DNA of 13,705 nt from Prevotellaceae bacterium (GTDB taxonomy: Bacteria; Bacteroidota; Bacteroidia; Bacteroidales; Bacteroidaceae): assembly GCA_905371275.1 (NCBI GenBank), contig CAJPLH010000033.1:1-13705 (forward strand), given 5' to 3'. The notes under the pieces are model-generated. The model did no database searches and was not told the DNA's origin. It worked only from the letters and a program-made list of their open reading frames with translations. A program made the translations under genes and the position numbers. Shown here piece after piece: positions 6,332-13,629 of this stretch; within the stretch, counting starts at the first letter, position 1; the number at the start of each line of letters is the position of its first letter.

Positions 6332-8586
6332 TATTTGAGATGAGCTTTGAGGTAGTTCAAAATGCGACTAAACAAGTGGTAGCGAGTGTTTCCACCATAG
6401 ATGCTGTGATTGCGATTGGTGTAGACTTGCATATCAAAAGGCTTGTTGGCTTGCACCAACGCCTCAGACATTTCAGCGCAGTTGCGGAAATGCACATTGT
6501 CGTCGGCAGTGCCGTGAATGAGCAAGAGATCACCATGGAGTTTATTCACACGAGCTATGGGATTGACAGCGTCGTAGTTAGCGTTTTCCTGGGGAGTGCG
6601 CATATAACGCTCGGTGTAAACTGTGTCGTAGTATTTCCAGTTGGAAGGCGCAGCCACAGCTACTCCACAACGGAACACGGGACGACCGTCTGTCATAGCC
6701 ATCAATGTGTTGAAACCTCCGAAGCTCCATCCCCAAAGTGCGATGCGTGAGGCATCTACATAAGGCAAAGTTGCAAGATATTCAGCAGTAGCCACTTGGT
6801 CTTGCGATTCGAGTTCTCCCAAACGCAAATAGGTGCATTTTTCAAACTGCGCACCGCGAGCACCTGTGCCGCGACCATCAACAATGACGCTGATAAATCC
6901 TTCTTCAGCAAGGACACTTTCCCACTGTCCTCCAGGATAGAAACCTGTGCTCCAGGCATCTTTCACCTCTTGACTACCAGGACCGCTATATTGATACATC
7001 ACAACGGGATATTTCTTCTTCGCATCAAAATTGCGCGGTTTCAGCATCCAACCATTCAACACGGTGCCATCGGCAAGTTTGAATTGGAAAAATTCTTGCG
7101 AAGTACCGATTTCATCGAAACGTTTTTGCAGAAGGTCGTTCTTAAGAAGCGTAGTGAGCACTGCGCCATTGCGACCATCGCGCAAGGTGGTCACAGGCAC
7201 CTTTGCTAAAGCGGAGTGGACATTGAGGAAATAGCGGAAATTGGAAGAGAATGTTGCGGCACTCGTTCCCTTTTCCACAGTGAATCGTTGCATCTGTCCT
7301 TTGAGATTTGCCGAATAAATGGCAGTTTGCAAAGGACTATCTTTGTGAGCTGCAAAATAGAACTTCTCATTTTTGGCGTCATAACCATAGAAATCGCTCA
7401 CTTCATAGTCACCTTTGGTGATTTGTCCCACCAGTTCTCCCCCAAGCGTGTACCAATAAAGGTGTTGATAACCATTCTTTTCGGAGAGCATCGCGAAATG
7501 TCCTGGATAGAATTTCAATTGAGTATAGGCGGTTTCTCGGAGATAACGCTCATTGGTTTCACGCAGCGCAAGTTTTGCTACCCCACTACGTGGATTCACC
7601 ATATAAAGATCCATTTGCGATTGATGACGATTGAGCGTCACCACCGCAAGTTTATCCGCATCGCTCGTAGCCACAATGCGAGGGATGTATCCTTCTTCAG
7701 GGAGTGGCACAGCAAGCTGTCGCGTTGCACGACTTTTGAGATCATAGCTATGCACAGAAACCGTGGAGTTTTGCGCACCAGCGATGGGATATTTATAGTC
7801 GTAGGTGCCAGGATATTCGGCATATTCGGGATGACGTGGAGATTGTCCTTCAAACATCTGCATACGATACACTGGTACTTTCGATTCATCGTAGCGCACC
7901 CAGCACAACATCTGACTATCGGCTGTGAAATCGAAAGAAGCATTGGTGGAAAATTCTTCTTCATTGACCCAGTCGGGGATACCATTGATGATTTCATTGC
8001 GCTTACCGTCTTTGGTCACTTGCGTTTCAGCATTACCATAGAGGAGTTTCACCACAAAGAGATTGTTATCGCGCACAAATGCTACAACATTTCCATCGGG
8101 AGAAAAACGAGGGGACATCTGCGGTCCACCATCAGAAAGGGGAGTAAACTTGCCATTTGCTACGTCATAGATGTAATAAACAGCCGTTGATGTGCGACGA
8201 TAAACCGCTTTTGTCTGCGTGCGCAACAAGATTTTTTGCTCATCAGGACTCATGATGTAGCCATCGATTCGCGAGAGCTTTGTGGTGCCACGCGCCTTTT
8301 CCACATCAAAAATCACCCCTACTTCTTTTCCCGTCTTAAATGAACTGCGAACGATGCGTTTACCATCGTCGGAGAGTTGCGAATAACTATCACCATCATT
8401 GAGTGGATGCACACCATAGATATAACCAGGGGTGTACACACCATCGGCAACATCCTTGAGCTTGATGCCTGTTTTGTCTTCGGGACGCGTCTCAGCGGAA
8501 TGAGCTGCAACTGCTGGAATCGCTTGATTAAAACCGAGTCCAAGCAACAAAGTGTAGAAAAGTGTTCTTATTTTGATCATGCTCAT
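6331..8586 (-). CDS. Dipeptidyl peptidase IV, secreted S9 family serine protease
   Basis: Removes Xaa-Pro (and Xaa-Ala) dipeptides from peptide N-termini, probably in the periplasm, so that peptides can be used as food. 751 residues. The signal peptide has a basic start (K5, R7) and a hydrophobic core, with a likely cut after AIPAVAA at residue 28. A beta-propeller domain follows and carries DWVNEEEF (Glu209-211), the double-glutamate motif that binds the substrate's free N-terminus in DPP IV. The C-terminal alpha/beta hydrolase domain has the triad Ser621 (GWSFGG), Asp695 (HGTADDNVHF) and His727 (NHSIYGG), spaced much as in known DPP IV enzymes. ATG 8586 is used; ATG 8580 (residue 3) is equally possible. 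It is followed by tatD with a TAATG overlap. The gap to folB is 89 bp and shows no clear promoter or terminator. Confidence 0.95.
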   Translation of the reverse strand: MSMIKIRTLFYTLLLGLGFNQAIPAVAAHSAETRPEDKTGIKLKDVADGVYTPGYIYGVHPLNDGDSYSQLSDDGKRIVRSSFKTGKEVGVIFDVEKARGTTKLSRIDGYIMSPDEQKILLRTQTKAVYRRTSTAVYYIYDVANGKFTPLSDGGPQMSPRFSPDGNVVAFVRDNNLFVVKLLYGNAETQVTKDGKRNEIINGIPDWVNEEEFSTNASFDFTADSQMLCWVRYDESKVPVYRMQMFEGQSPRHPEYAEYPGTYDYKYPIAGAQNSTVSVHSYDLKSRATRQLAVPLPEEGYIPRIVATSDADKLAVVTLNRHQSQMDLYMVNPRSGVAKLALRETNERYLRETAYTQLKFYPGHFAMLSEKNGYQHLYWYTLGGELVGQITKGDYEVSDFYGYDAKNEKFYFAAHKDSPLQTAIYSANLKGQMQRFTVEKGTSAATFSSNFRYFLNVHSALAKVPVTTLRDGRNGAVLTTLLKNDLLQKRFDEIGTSQEFFQFKLADGTVLNGWMLKPRNFDAKKKYPVVMYQYSGPGSQEVKDAWSTGFYPGGQWESVLAEEGFISVIVDGRGTGARGAQFEKCTYLRLGELESQDQVATAEYLATLPYVDASRIALWGWSFGGFNTLMAMTDGRPVFRCGVAVAAPSNWKYYDTVYTERYMRTPQENANYDAVNPIARVNKLHGDLLLIHGTADDNVHFRNCAEMSEALVQANKPFDMQVYTNRNHSIYGGNTRYHLFSRILNYLKAHLK

Positions 8587-8675
8587 AGGGGATATTTAGG
8601 GAAGAAATAAACAAAGGGTTCTAACATTTGAAAGAGAGTCAGCAAAGAGAGCCAATATCCTGGTAAAAGCCGCGC

Positions 8676-9215
8676 TTAAATTTGTACTTCAGCACGACTG
8701 GCTGAAAGGCGCACACTACAACCACTGAGTGCAGCTCCCATCGGAGGATTATCCTTTTGCACTTCCACCGTGGCACGCACCACTTGAGGGAAGTGCGCCA
8801 AGATGGTTTGCAACATACGTGCAGCCACGTGTTCCAAAAGTTGAGAGGGATGCGCCATCACTTCTTTTGCTAAGGCATAAACTTCTGCGTAACTCACCGT
8901 GCCTTCGAGATTGTCGTGGAAGATGGCCTCCAAACTAGGTTGCACCATCAAATGTATTTGCATTGTGAATCGTCCACCAACCACGCGCTCTTGCGGCAAA
9001 ACACCGTGATACGCATAGAAATGCAAATCTTTAAGACTGATTTCTAAGAGAGAGAATTCTACTTTTGAGAGAGATGAGTTCATTTCCGTGGAAGAAAAAT
9101 CTGCTTTTGAGGGAGAAAAATCCATTTCCAAAGGAGAATGCGAAATTTGCTGCGAAGTTTTGTCATTTTCTAACGATGCAACCTCCGCGTGAGGTGAGGA
9201 ATTTGAAGTCTGCAT
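8676..9215 (-). CDS. folB: Dihydroneopterin aldolase FolB with repetitive N-terminal extension
   Basis: Folate pathway enzyme that converts 7,8-dihydroneopterin to 6-hydroxymethyl-dihydropterin and glycolaldehyde. The FolB domain starts near residue 59 (ISLKDLHFYAYHGVLPQERVVGG). Expected active-site residues are present: Glu76 after YHGVLPQ, Tyr109 in VSYAEVY, Glu128 in LLEHVA and Lys154 in VEVQKDNPPMG. FolB alone is about 120 residues; this frame has 179 from ATG 9215. The extra N-terminal 58 residues are Ser/Glu rich, and residues 25-59 are five 7-residue repeats. ATG codons inside the extension at 9125 and 9083 could give shorter forms; the latter makes a 135-residue protein close to family size. 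The TTG at 9221 is less likely as a start. It is the third gene of a leftward operon, 32 bp after the reductase-tail gene. Confidence 0.9.
   Translation of the reverse strand: MQTSNSSPHAEVASLENDKTSQQISHSPLEMDFSPSKADFSSTEMNSSLSKVEFSLLEISLKDLHFYAYHGVLPQERVVGGRFTMQIHLMVQPSLEAIFHDNLEGTVSYAEVYALAKEVMAHPSQLLEHVAARMLQTILAHFPQVVRATVEVQKDNPPMGAALSGCSVRLSASRAEVQI
9039..9143 (-). repeat. Five 21-bp coding tandem repeats at the start of folB
   Basis: On the minus strand, five 21-bp units encode the heptads SHSPLEM (its first serine is outside a perfect unit), DFSPSKA, DFSSTEM, NSSLSKV and EFSLLEI. Units 1, 3 and 5 end GAAATG, GAAATG, GAAATC; units 2 and 4 end TCAAAAGCA, TCAAAAGTA. The true duplication unit therefore looks like 42 bp (an A-B pair) repeated about two and a half times. 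The last unit runs straight into the conserved FolB strand ISLKDLHFYAYHG. Confidence 0.75.
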
Positions 9216-9247
9216 AAGCAAATCAACGGTTGTTTGCTCCGTTCTTT

Positions 9248-9970
9248 TTAGTCTTGCGTCAAGGAGTCATCGGCATCTCCCACGTTATTAGCATATTTTT
9301 TGAGTGCGCGTACCACCCCCACCTTCCACGTGTTGATGGTGTCGCTTTCCAACTGCAAGGAATCGATGAGTCTAATCACGTTCTCCACCGGCATACCATG
9401 GCGCAGCACGCCCGAAATGAGTTTGGCGTAGTTCCAATACTCCTTATTAAAGCGTCCTGAAAGTCCTTCTACAGTGGTCTTATATCCTCTTCGATTTTGA
9501 AATGAAAAGTCATAGCGAGACGGACCATCGGGATTAGTGTTTTTGACAATCCAACCGGCATTCACGCTTTTCGGTAACACAATCCCTTCTTCATCGTCTT
9601 GCAAACCCGTGAAAATCTCATAAGGACGACCTTCGAGCAAACCCACAAAAGCCACCCATTTCTCTTTCTTATTTTGAAATCTCCACACATCGCAAGCCAA
9701 ACTTTGCGGACGCTGCTCAAGTCGTGCCATAAACTCACGATCTTTCACGTGCTCAAGTGCCAGATGCATTAAACCTTGCATCAAAGCCGACGAACATTTG
9801 TCAGTTTCACCCACAGATGTCATAGACGAAAGCCCGCGCAACAAGAAGTTCTTGACCTCCTCCTCTGCACACTGCGCCTTCACCGCATCAATTTGCAGCA
9901 AAGCCTGCGTCAAACGTTCAACATCCGTTGCAGGCACGGACTGTTCATTGGAATTCAGTGCATTCATCAT
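9248..9970 (-). CDS. Stand-alone homologue of the C-terminal region of B12-dependent ribonucleotide reductase
   Basis: 240 residues from ATG 9970. About residues 87-226 (RPQSLACDVWRFQN, KWVAFVGLLEGRPYEIFTG, SRYDFSFQNRRGYKTTVEGL, FNKEYWNYAKLISGVLRHGMP, INTWKVGVVRALKKY) match, from memory, the C-terminal accessory region of the Bacteroidota class II (adenosylcobalamin) ribonucleotide reductase. The roughly 600-residue catalytic barrel is absent. So is the Cys-rich redox tail that normally follows ALKKY; the protein ends in an acidic VGDADDSLTQD instead. It cannot be a reductase by itself. Residues 1-80 are not recognised. The gene looks intact and expressed: its ATG overlaps the stop of the gene before it (ATGA at 9970-9967), and folB follows 32 bp later. 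It may be a regulatory or nucleotide-sensing paralogue, or a decayed fragment stabilised in an operon; I favour a functional gene of unknown role. Confidence 0.75.
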   Translation of the reverse strand: MMNALNSNEQSVPATDVERLTQALLQIDAVKAQCAEEEVKNFLLRGLSSMTSVGETDKCSSALMQGLMHLALEHVKDREFMARLEQRPQSLACDVWRFQNKKEKWVAFVGLLEGRPYEIFTGLQDDEEGIVLPKSVNAGWIVKNTNPDGPSRYDFSFQNRRGYKTTVEGLSGRFNKEYWNYAKLISGVLRHGMPVENVIRLIDSLQLESDTINTWKVGVVRALKKYANNVGDADDSLTQD

Positions 9971-10410
9971 TCTGCAGAAAGTTTTTTCCAAAAATCCTCC
10001 AAGTCATCCGACAGTCCCACCATGAGTTCTTGTCCCAAAATCATCGTATCATCGTCAATGAGGAAGAGCTCCGCCACCGTTTGTTGCTCATCGTCGAGCA
10101 ATACAAAGGCACAAGGGCGCAACACGGGCATATTTTCGAGCAACGCTTCGCAACGCTTTATCGCGGTGCGCAACACAGGTTGAATATCGTTGTAGAACGA
10201 TTCGCTAGCATTGCCAATCCATTCTTCCACAACACAACGCGTAATTTCGCGTTCATCATCGTCAAAAACGAGGAGTTCCCCACTCTCTTGTCGCACGAGC
10301 AAATAGAAGTCGGTGAGCACTGTATCTTCTTGAGAAATCACAGCAAACTTTTCGGCCGTCTTCTTGAGGGCTCGTTCAATCTGGTGGAGGGTTTGTTCGT
10401 TGGTATTCAT
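9967..10410 (-). CDS. Acidic conserved-looking protein of unknown function
   Basis: 147 residues, cytoplasmic (no signal peptide or membrane segment). It is strongly acidic, with repeated clusters such as LLVFDDDEREI, VLLDDEQQTVAELFLIDDD and GLSDDLEDFWKKL. The alternation of short beta-like segments and acidic turns suggests a small compact alpha/beta domain. I recall similar unnamed proteins in Bacteroides and Prevotella but can assign no function. It is the first gene of the leftward operon: a good Bacteroidota promoter (TTTG, 19 bp, TAACTTTG) lies at 10444-10474, 33 bp before its ATG. Its TGA overlaps the start of the reductase-tail gene by the ATGA motif, so the two products are made together and may act together. 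Confidence 0.8.
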   Translation of the reverse strand: MNTNEQTLHQIERALKKTAEKFAVISQEDTVLTDFYLLVRQESGELLVFDDDEREITRCVVEEWIGNASESFYNDIQPVLRTAIKRCEALLENMPVLRPCAFVLLDDEQQTVAELFLIDDDTMILGQELMVGLSDDLEDFWKKLSAE

Positions 10411-10443
10411 AAAATCACTGTTGTCAGATGACCATTTCTACAG

Positions 10444-10474
10444 CAAAGTTAGTGGCTACTCAGCGAAATACAAA
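10444..10474 (-). promoter_or_regulatory. Promoter of the leftward operon (unknown gene, reductase tail, folB)
   Basis: On the minus strand, TTTG (10474-10471) is followed after 19 bp by TAACTTTG (10451-10444), a full match to the Bacteroidota primary-sigma consensus of -33 TTTG and -7 TAnnTTTG. The ATG is 33 bp further on. A second TAnnTTTG match, TATCTTTG, lies at 10478-10471 and overlaps this -33 box; it could be an alternative start with a weaker upstream box. Confidence 0.75.
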
Positions 10475-10481
10475 GATAAAA

Positions 10482-10513
10482 CTTGCTTTTTTTCTCAATA
10501 GGCCGTAACTTTG
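10482..10513 (+). promoter_or_regulatory. Promoter of the coaX operon
   Basis: TTG in CTTGC (10483-10485) followed after 20 bp by TAACTTTG (10506-10513), matching the Bacteroidota -33/-7 pattern. The coaX ATG is 34 bp beyond the box. The -7 box with its next base, TAACTTTGC, is an exact inverted copy of the -7 box of the divergent operon at 10443-10451. Confidence 0.75.
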
Positions 10514-10547
10514 CTCCTAAATCCTCATTATTTCCCCTCTTTTCCCT

Positions 10548-11348
10548 ATGACGCTCACCATCGATCTCGGCAACACGCGCGCGAAACTCACCCTCTTCAG
10601 TGCACAGACCACTGCACGAACCACTGGGAACACCGCCGCGCAAACCGCCATTTTGGAGCACAATTCTGTGACGCACCAACACTTGGTAGCGCAACTCCAA
10701 CAGATGCTTGAGCAACACTCCAACATTCAGCGCATTTGTTGGTGTGCAGTGGGTACAGTGCCTACCGCGCTCACACTCTTTTTGGAAGATTTGCCTTGCC
10801 ACGTACAGCAACTTCTTCCCACTTCTCCTCCAGCTGGCATCACCATCGGCTATCGCACGCCCGAAACACTGGGAGCCGATCGCTTAGCTGCCGTTTTGGG
10901 AGCACAGTCGCTCCTGCCCCACCACACGGTTTTGGTCATTGATGCTGGCACCTGCATCACTTTCGATCTTCTTCGTTCCGATGGTCACTATTTAGGAGGA
11001 AACATCAGTCCGGGATTGGATATGCGTCTCAAAGCCATGCACCACCACACCGCAAGATTGCCCCTTGTCACTGCCCAAGGCGCTCACCCCTCTTGGGGAT
11101 ACGACACACTCACCGCACTCCGTAGCGGAGCAATATGGGGCATCCACCACGAAATCATGGGATATATTGCACAAGTGCGCGCAAAATACCCCAATTGCTG
11201 CGCATTTTTAACGGGAGGAAATCGCTACGATTTCAACATTTCTACCCAAACGTGCAACTTTGCCGATGAAAGTGATGCTATTGCCACAGATAATCGTATC
11301 TTTGCAGACGAATATCTCGTAGCGCGCGGACTTTATGCACTGCCCTAA
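10548..11348 (+). CDS. coaX: Type III pantothenate kinase CoaX
   Basis: Phosphorylates pantothenate with ATP, the first step of coenzyme A synthesis, in the cytoplasm. 266 residues, a normal length. It belongs to the ASKHA fold: phosphate-1 motif DLGNTRAKL (6-14), LGADR (108-112, with Asp112 as the probable catalytic base), phosphate-2 motif VIDAGTCITFDLL (130-142), GGNISPGLDMRLKAMHHHTARLP (pantothenate-site region, 150-172) and LTGGN (221-225). Type III enzymes need a monovalent cation and are not feedback-inhibited by CoA; this is family knowledge. The ATG is preceded by a pyrimidine-rich stretch without a Shine-Dalgarno sequence. It is the first gene of a rightward group with the outer-membrane protein and lptC, downstream of the promoter at 10482-10513. 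Confidence 0.96.
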   Translation: MTLTIDLGNTRAKLTLFSAQTTARTTGNTAAQTAILEHNSVTHQHLVAQLQQMLEQHSNIQRICWCAVGTVPTALTLFLEDLPCHVQQLLPTSPPAGITIGYRTPETLGADRLAAVLGAQSLLPHHTVLVIDAGTCITFDLLRSDGHYLGGNISPGLDMRLKAMHHHTARLPLVTAQGAHPSWGYDTLTALRSGAIWGIHHEIMGYIAQVRAKYPNCCAFLTGGNRYDFNISTQTCNFADESDAIATDNRIFADEYLVARGLYALP

Positions 11349-11461
11349 ACAACCCTAAGCACTGCACATCGCGCCTTTCGCTCTTTCCACACTGAGCGTG
11401 GCACTAACCATCTGGTCTTCGTCCACCTCGCACACACTTTTTCTTCACAAGATTTCTCTGT

Positions 11462-12778
11462 ATGAAAAAAATACTGCTCTCTGCTCTCTTGCTGTCCTCC
11501 GTTTCCCTCGCTACTTTCGCTCAAGAAACGGGCATCAACTCTCCTTTCACACGCTATGGTGTGGGACGCATCACCGATGGTTCGCTGGGTTTCAATAAAG
11601 CCATGGCAGGAACAGGCTATGGATGGTACGATGGCAAGCAACTCAACGCTACAAACCCTGCATCTTATGCACATCTCGATTCCCTCACCTTCCTTTTGGA
11701 CGTAGCCGCCACGTTGCAAGGCACACGCACCACAAATGCGCAGCACCACAGCAACACGAGCAGTCGCGCATATTTCGACTATCTCGCTGGTGGCTTTCGC
11801 ATACGTCCAGGTTTAGGTATTTCATTTGGTCTTCGTCCCTTCTCACAAGTGGGCTACAACATCAAGACCAATGATGTAACCTTCAAACACGGATTCTCAG
11901 AACTCACCACCGTTCGTCAATACAATGGTGAAGGCGGCTTGCATCGCGCTTACGTTGGATTGGGATATGCTCCTTTCCGCAATCTTTCCATCGGTGTCAA
12001 TGCCAGCTATCTTTGGGGAGTCACCTCACACACCGCCACCACCTCGTTCACCGATGCCTCAGTGCCAAGTCCTCGTGTGGCTTATGAAACAGAAATCCGC
12101 GCACTCCACTTTGATTTTGGTGCACAATACACCGCACGACTCAACCCTCAAAACGCAGTCACCCTCGGTTTGACCTTTGCACCAGCGCACACACTCCCCG
12201 GCACCACCACTGTGGACAACCAATTCGTAGCCAATCGTGGCATCACCTCTTCTCACGCTTTCTCCATTGAAAACGCCTACAGTCTGCCCAACACCTTTGG
12301 AGCGGGTTTGATGTGGCAACACAATGAGCGTCTACGTCTAGCTGTGGACTACACGCACCAAGACTGGTCGAAAGCCAAACAAGCCGAAACCCTTGCCCAC
12401 GACGGCACCTCAGGTGTCACCTTGCGCAGTACGTCCGACAACTTCACCGACTTAGACAAAATCTCTATGGGATTGGAATACGTACCTGCTCCTCAAGGCT
12501 ACACTTGGTCGGGTCGTGTGCGCTATCGCCTTGGAGCAAGCTACTCCACCCCCTACACACTCGTCAATGGACGAAAGAGTGCCGACACCTTCGTCGCTAC
12601 GGCTGGTGTGGCATTGCCCATCCTCACCAACTACAACAACCGTAGTTATCTCAATCTCAGTGCTTCCTACGAGCAACTGCGTTTGCAAGGCTCAAATGCC
12701 CTCACCGAGCGCAATTTCCTCCTCACCATTGGAGTCACTTTCAACGAGCGATGGTTCAAAAAGTGGTTGGTAGACTAA
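11462..12778 (+). CDS. Outer-membrane beta-barrel protein (FadL/OMPP1-like)
   Basis: 438 residues. A clear signal peptide (MKK, then a hydrophobic core, likely cut after TFA at residue 20) leads to a mature protein made of alternating strands rich in Gly, Tyr and Phe: GISFGLRPFSQVGYNIKT, RAYVGLGYAPFRNLSIGVNASYLWG, LHFDFGAQYTARLN, LRLAVDYTHQDWSKAK, LLTIGVTFNERWFKKWLVD. The N-terminal NSPFTRYGVGRI and NPASYAHLDSLTFLLD are typical of the FadL-like transport barrels that Bacteroidota keep next to coaX and lptC. It may take part in hydrophobic-molecule uptake or in envelope assembly; substrate unknown. The 113 bp before it hold no TAnnTTTG box or terminator, so it is probably read from the coaX promoter. 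Confidence 0.8.
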   Translation: MKKILLSALLLSSVSLATFAQETGINSPFTRYGVGRITDGSLGFNKAMAGTGYGWYDGKQLNATNPASYAHLDSLTFLLDVAATLQGTRTTNAQHHSNTSSRAYFDYLAGGFRIRPGLGISFGLRPFSQVGYNIKTNDVTFKHGFSELTTVRQYNGEGGLHRAYVGLGYAPFRNLSIGVNASYLWGVTSHTATTSFTDASVPSPRVAYETEIRALHFDFGAQYTARLNPQNAVTLGLTFAPAHTLPGTTTVDNQFVANRGITSSHAFSIENAYSLPNTFGAGLMWQHNERLRLAVDYTHQDWSKAKQAETLAHDGTSGVTLRSTSDNFTDLDKISMGLEYVPAPQGYTWSGRVRYRLGASYSTPYTLVNGRKSADTFVATAGVALPILTNYNNRSYLNLSASYEQLRLQGSNALTERNFLLTIGVTFNERWFKKWLVD

Positions 12779-12913
12779 GTTCCTACTACACTCAACTTTA
12801 TTTTCCCCCACCTACCGGCACAACTCATCATAACTCAACTCCATCGACCATAACTCGCCCTTCGACTCTACGGAGGACAGCATCTTCTTCTCCTCACTGC
12901 GTTTCACATCGAT

Positions 12914-13522
12914 ATGCGCCAACTCATTCCCTTCTTCCTTCTCACCCTAGCCATCGGTTTGGGAGCTTGTGGCAACGATGCTCCTCCCCAAGCTGCTGCA
13001 GTGCGACATCGCGATTCCTTACCGCTGATGACGAGTTACGGCATTTCCAAACTCATCAGTGATTCTGGTGTTGTACGCTATAAAATTATGACAGAAGAAT
13101 GGCGCTTCTTTGACCGCACACATCCTCCGCGCAACGAATTTCTCAAGGGCATCTTCCTGCAACGCTACGATGCCAAATTCAATGTAGACCTCTACATCAC
13201 GGCCGACACAGCCTACTGGTACGACCAAAAACTCTGGGAACTTCGTGGTAGAGTGCGCGTGAGAAATCTGCAAGACGGCACCACCTATACCAGTCAGCAA
13301 CTCTATTGGGACAACGAGAAACACGAATTTTATTCCAATGTACCGATGCACATCGTCACCCCCGACCGCGACCTTCAAGGCGACCGTTTCCGTTCTGACG
13401 AACAACTCACTCGCTACGAAGTGCGCCGCACCCGCGGTTTCATCCCTATGCCCTCTAGCATGAGCAGCACCAACACCGCAAGTTCGTCTACAACTGCAGA
13501 CACCACAAAATCGGCACAATAA
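12914..13522 (+). CDS. lptC: LptC-like LPS transport lipoprotein
   Basis: Part of the Lpt bridge that carries lipopolysaccharide from the inner to the outer membrane; LptC binds LPS through a beta-jellyroll in the periplasm. 202 residues. The signal peptide ends in the lipobox LGAC with Cys19 as the lipidation site, so unlike E. coli LptC it is a lipoprotein, as is common in Bacteroidota. The LptC domain is seen as SDSGVVRYKIMTEEWRFFDR, then LYITADTAYWYDQKLWELRGRVRVRNLQDGTTYTSQQLYWD and HIVTPDRDLQGDRFRSDEQL. The last 25 or so residues are a Ser/Thr-rich low-complexity tail. The gene lies 135 bp after the outer-membrane barrel gene; that gap shows two CATAACTC copies but no promoter match. Transcription ends at the hairpin 13568-13603. 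Confidence 0.88.
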   Translation: MRQLIPFFLLTLAIGLGACGNDAPPQAAAVRHRDSLPLMTSYGISKLISDSGVVRYKIMTEEWRFFDRTHPPRNEFLKGIFLQRYDAKFNVDLYITADTAYWYDQKLWELRGRVRVRNLQDGTTYTSQQLYWDNEKHEFYSNVPMHIVTPDRDLQGDRFRSDEQLTRYEVRRTRGFIPMPSSMSSTNTASSSTTADTTKSAQ

Positions 13523-13567
13523 ACCTTCTGAATAATCTCCGACCGGTCATTAGATCCTGAACAAAAC

Positions 13568-13604
13568 AAACAGCGCAATAGCCTCAAAGCTATTGCGCTG
13601 TTTT
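13568..13604 (+). terminator. Intrinsic terminator after lptC
   Basis: AAACAGCGCAATAGC (13568-13582) is an exact inverted copy of GCTATTGCGCTGTTT (13589-13603), with a 6-base loop CTCAAA. A T-rich tract TTTTCATTTT follows. On the minus strand the stem is followed by a shorter T tract, so it could also serve a leftward gene coming from the right. Confidence 0.93.
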
Positions 13605-13629
13605 CATTTTATATTGCAAGAGGTGTCGT

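Noticed and set aside
7216..8190. 324-codon open frame on the plus strand inside the DPP IV gene
   Set aside because: It lies wholly within the DPP IV coding region, whose motifs are all intact, and its translation resembles no family.
8587..8675. Promoter for the DPP IV gene
   Set aside because: Only loose CTTTG matches and a CTCTCTTT direct repeat are present on the minus strand; no TAnnTTTG with a -33 partner was found, so none is annotated.
11386..11402. CCAC...GTGG hairpin between coaX and the outer-membrane protein gene as a terminator
   Set aside because: The stem is only 4 bp and no T-run follows, so it is not supported.
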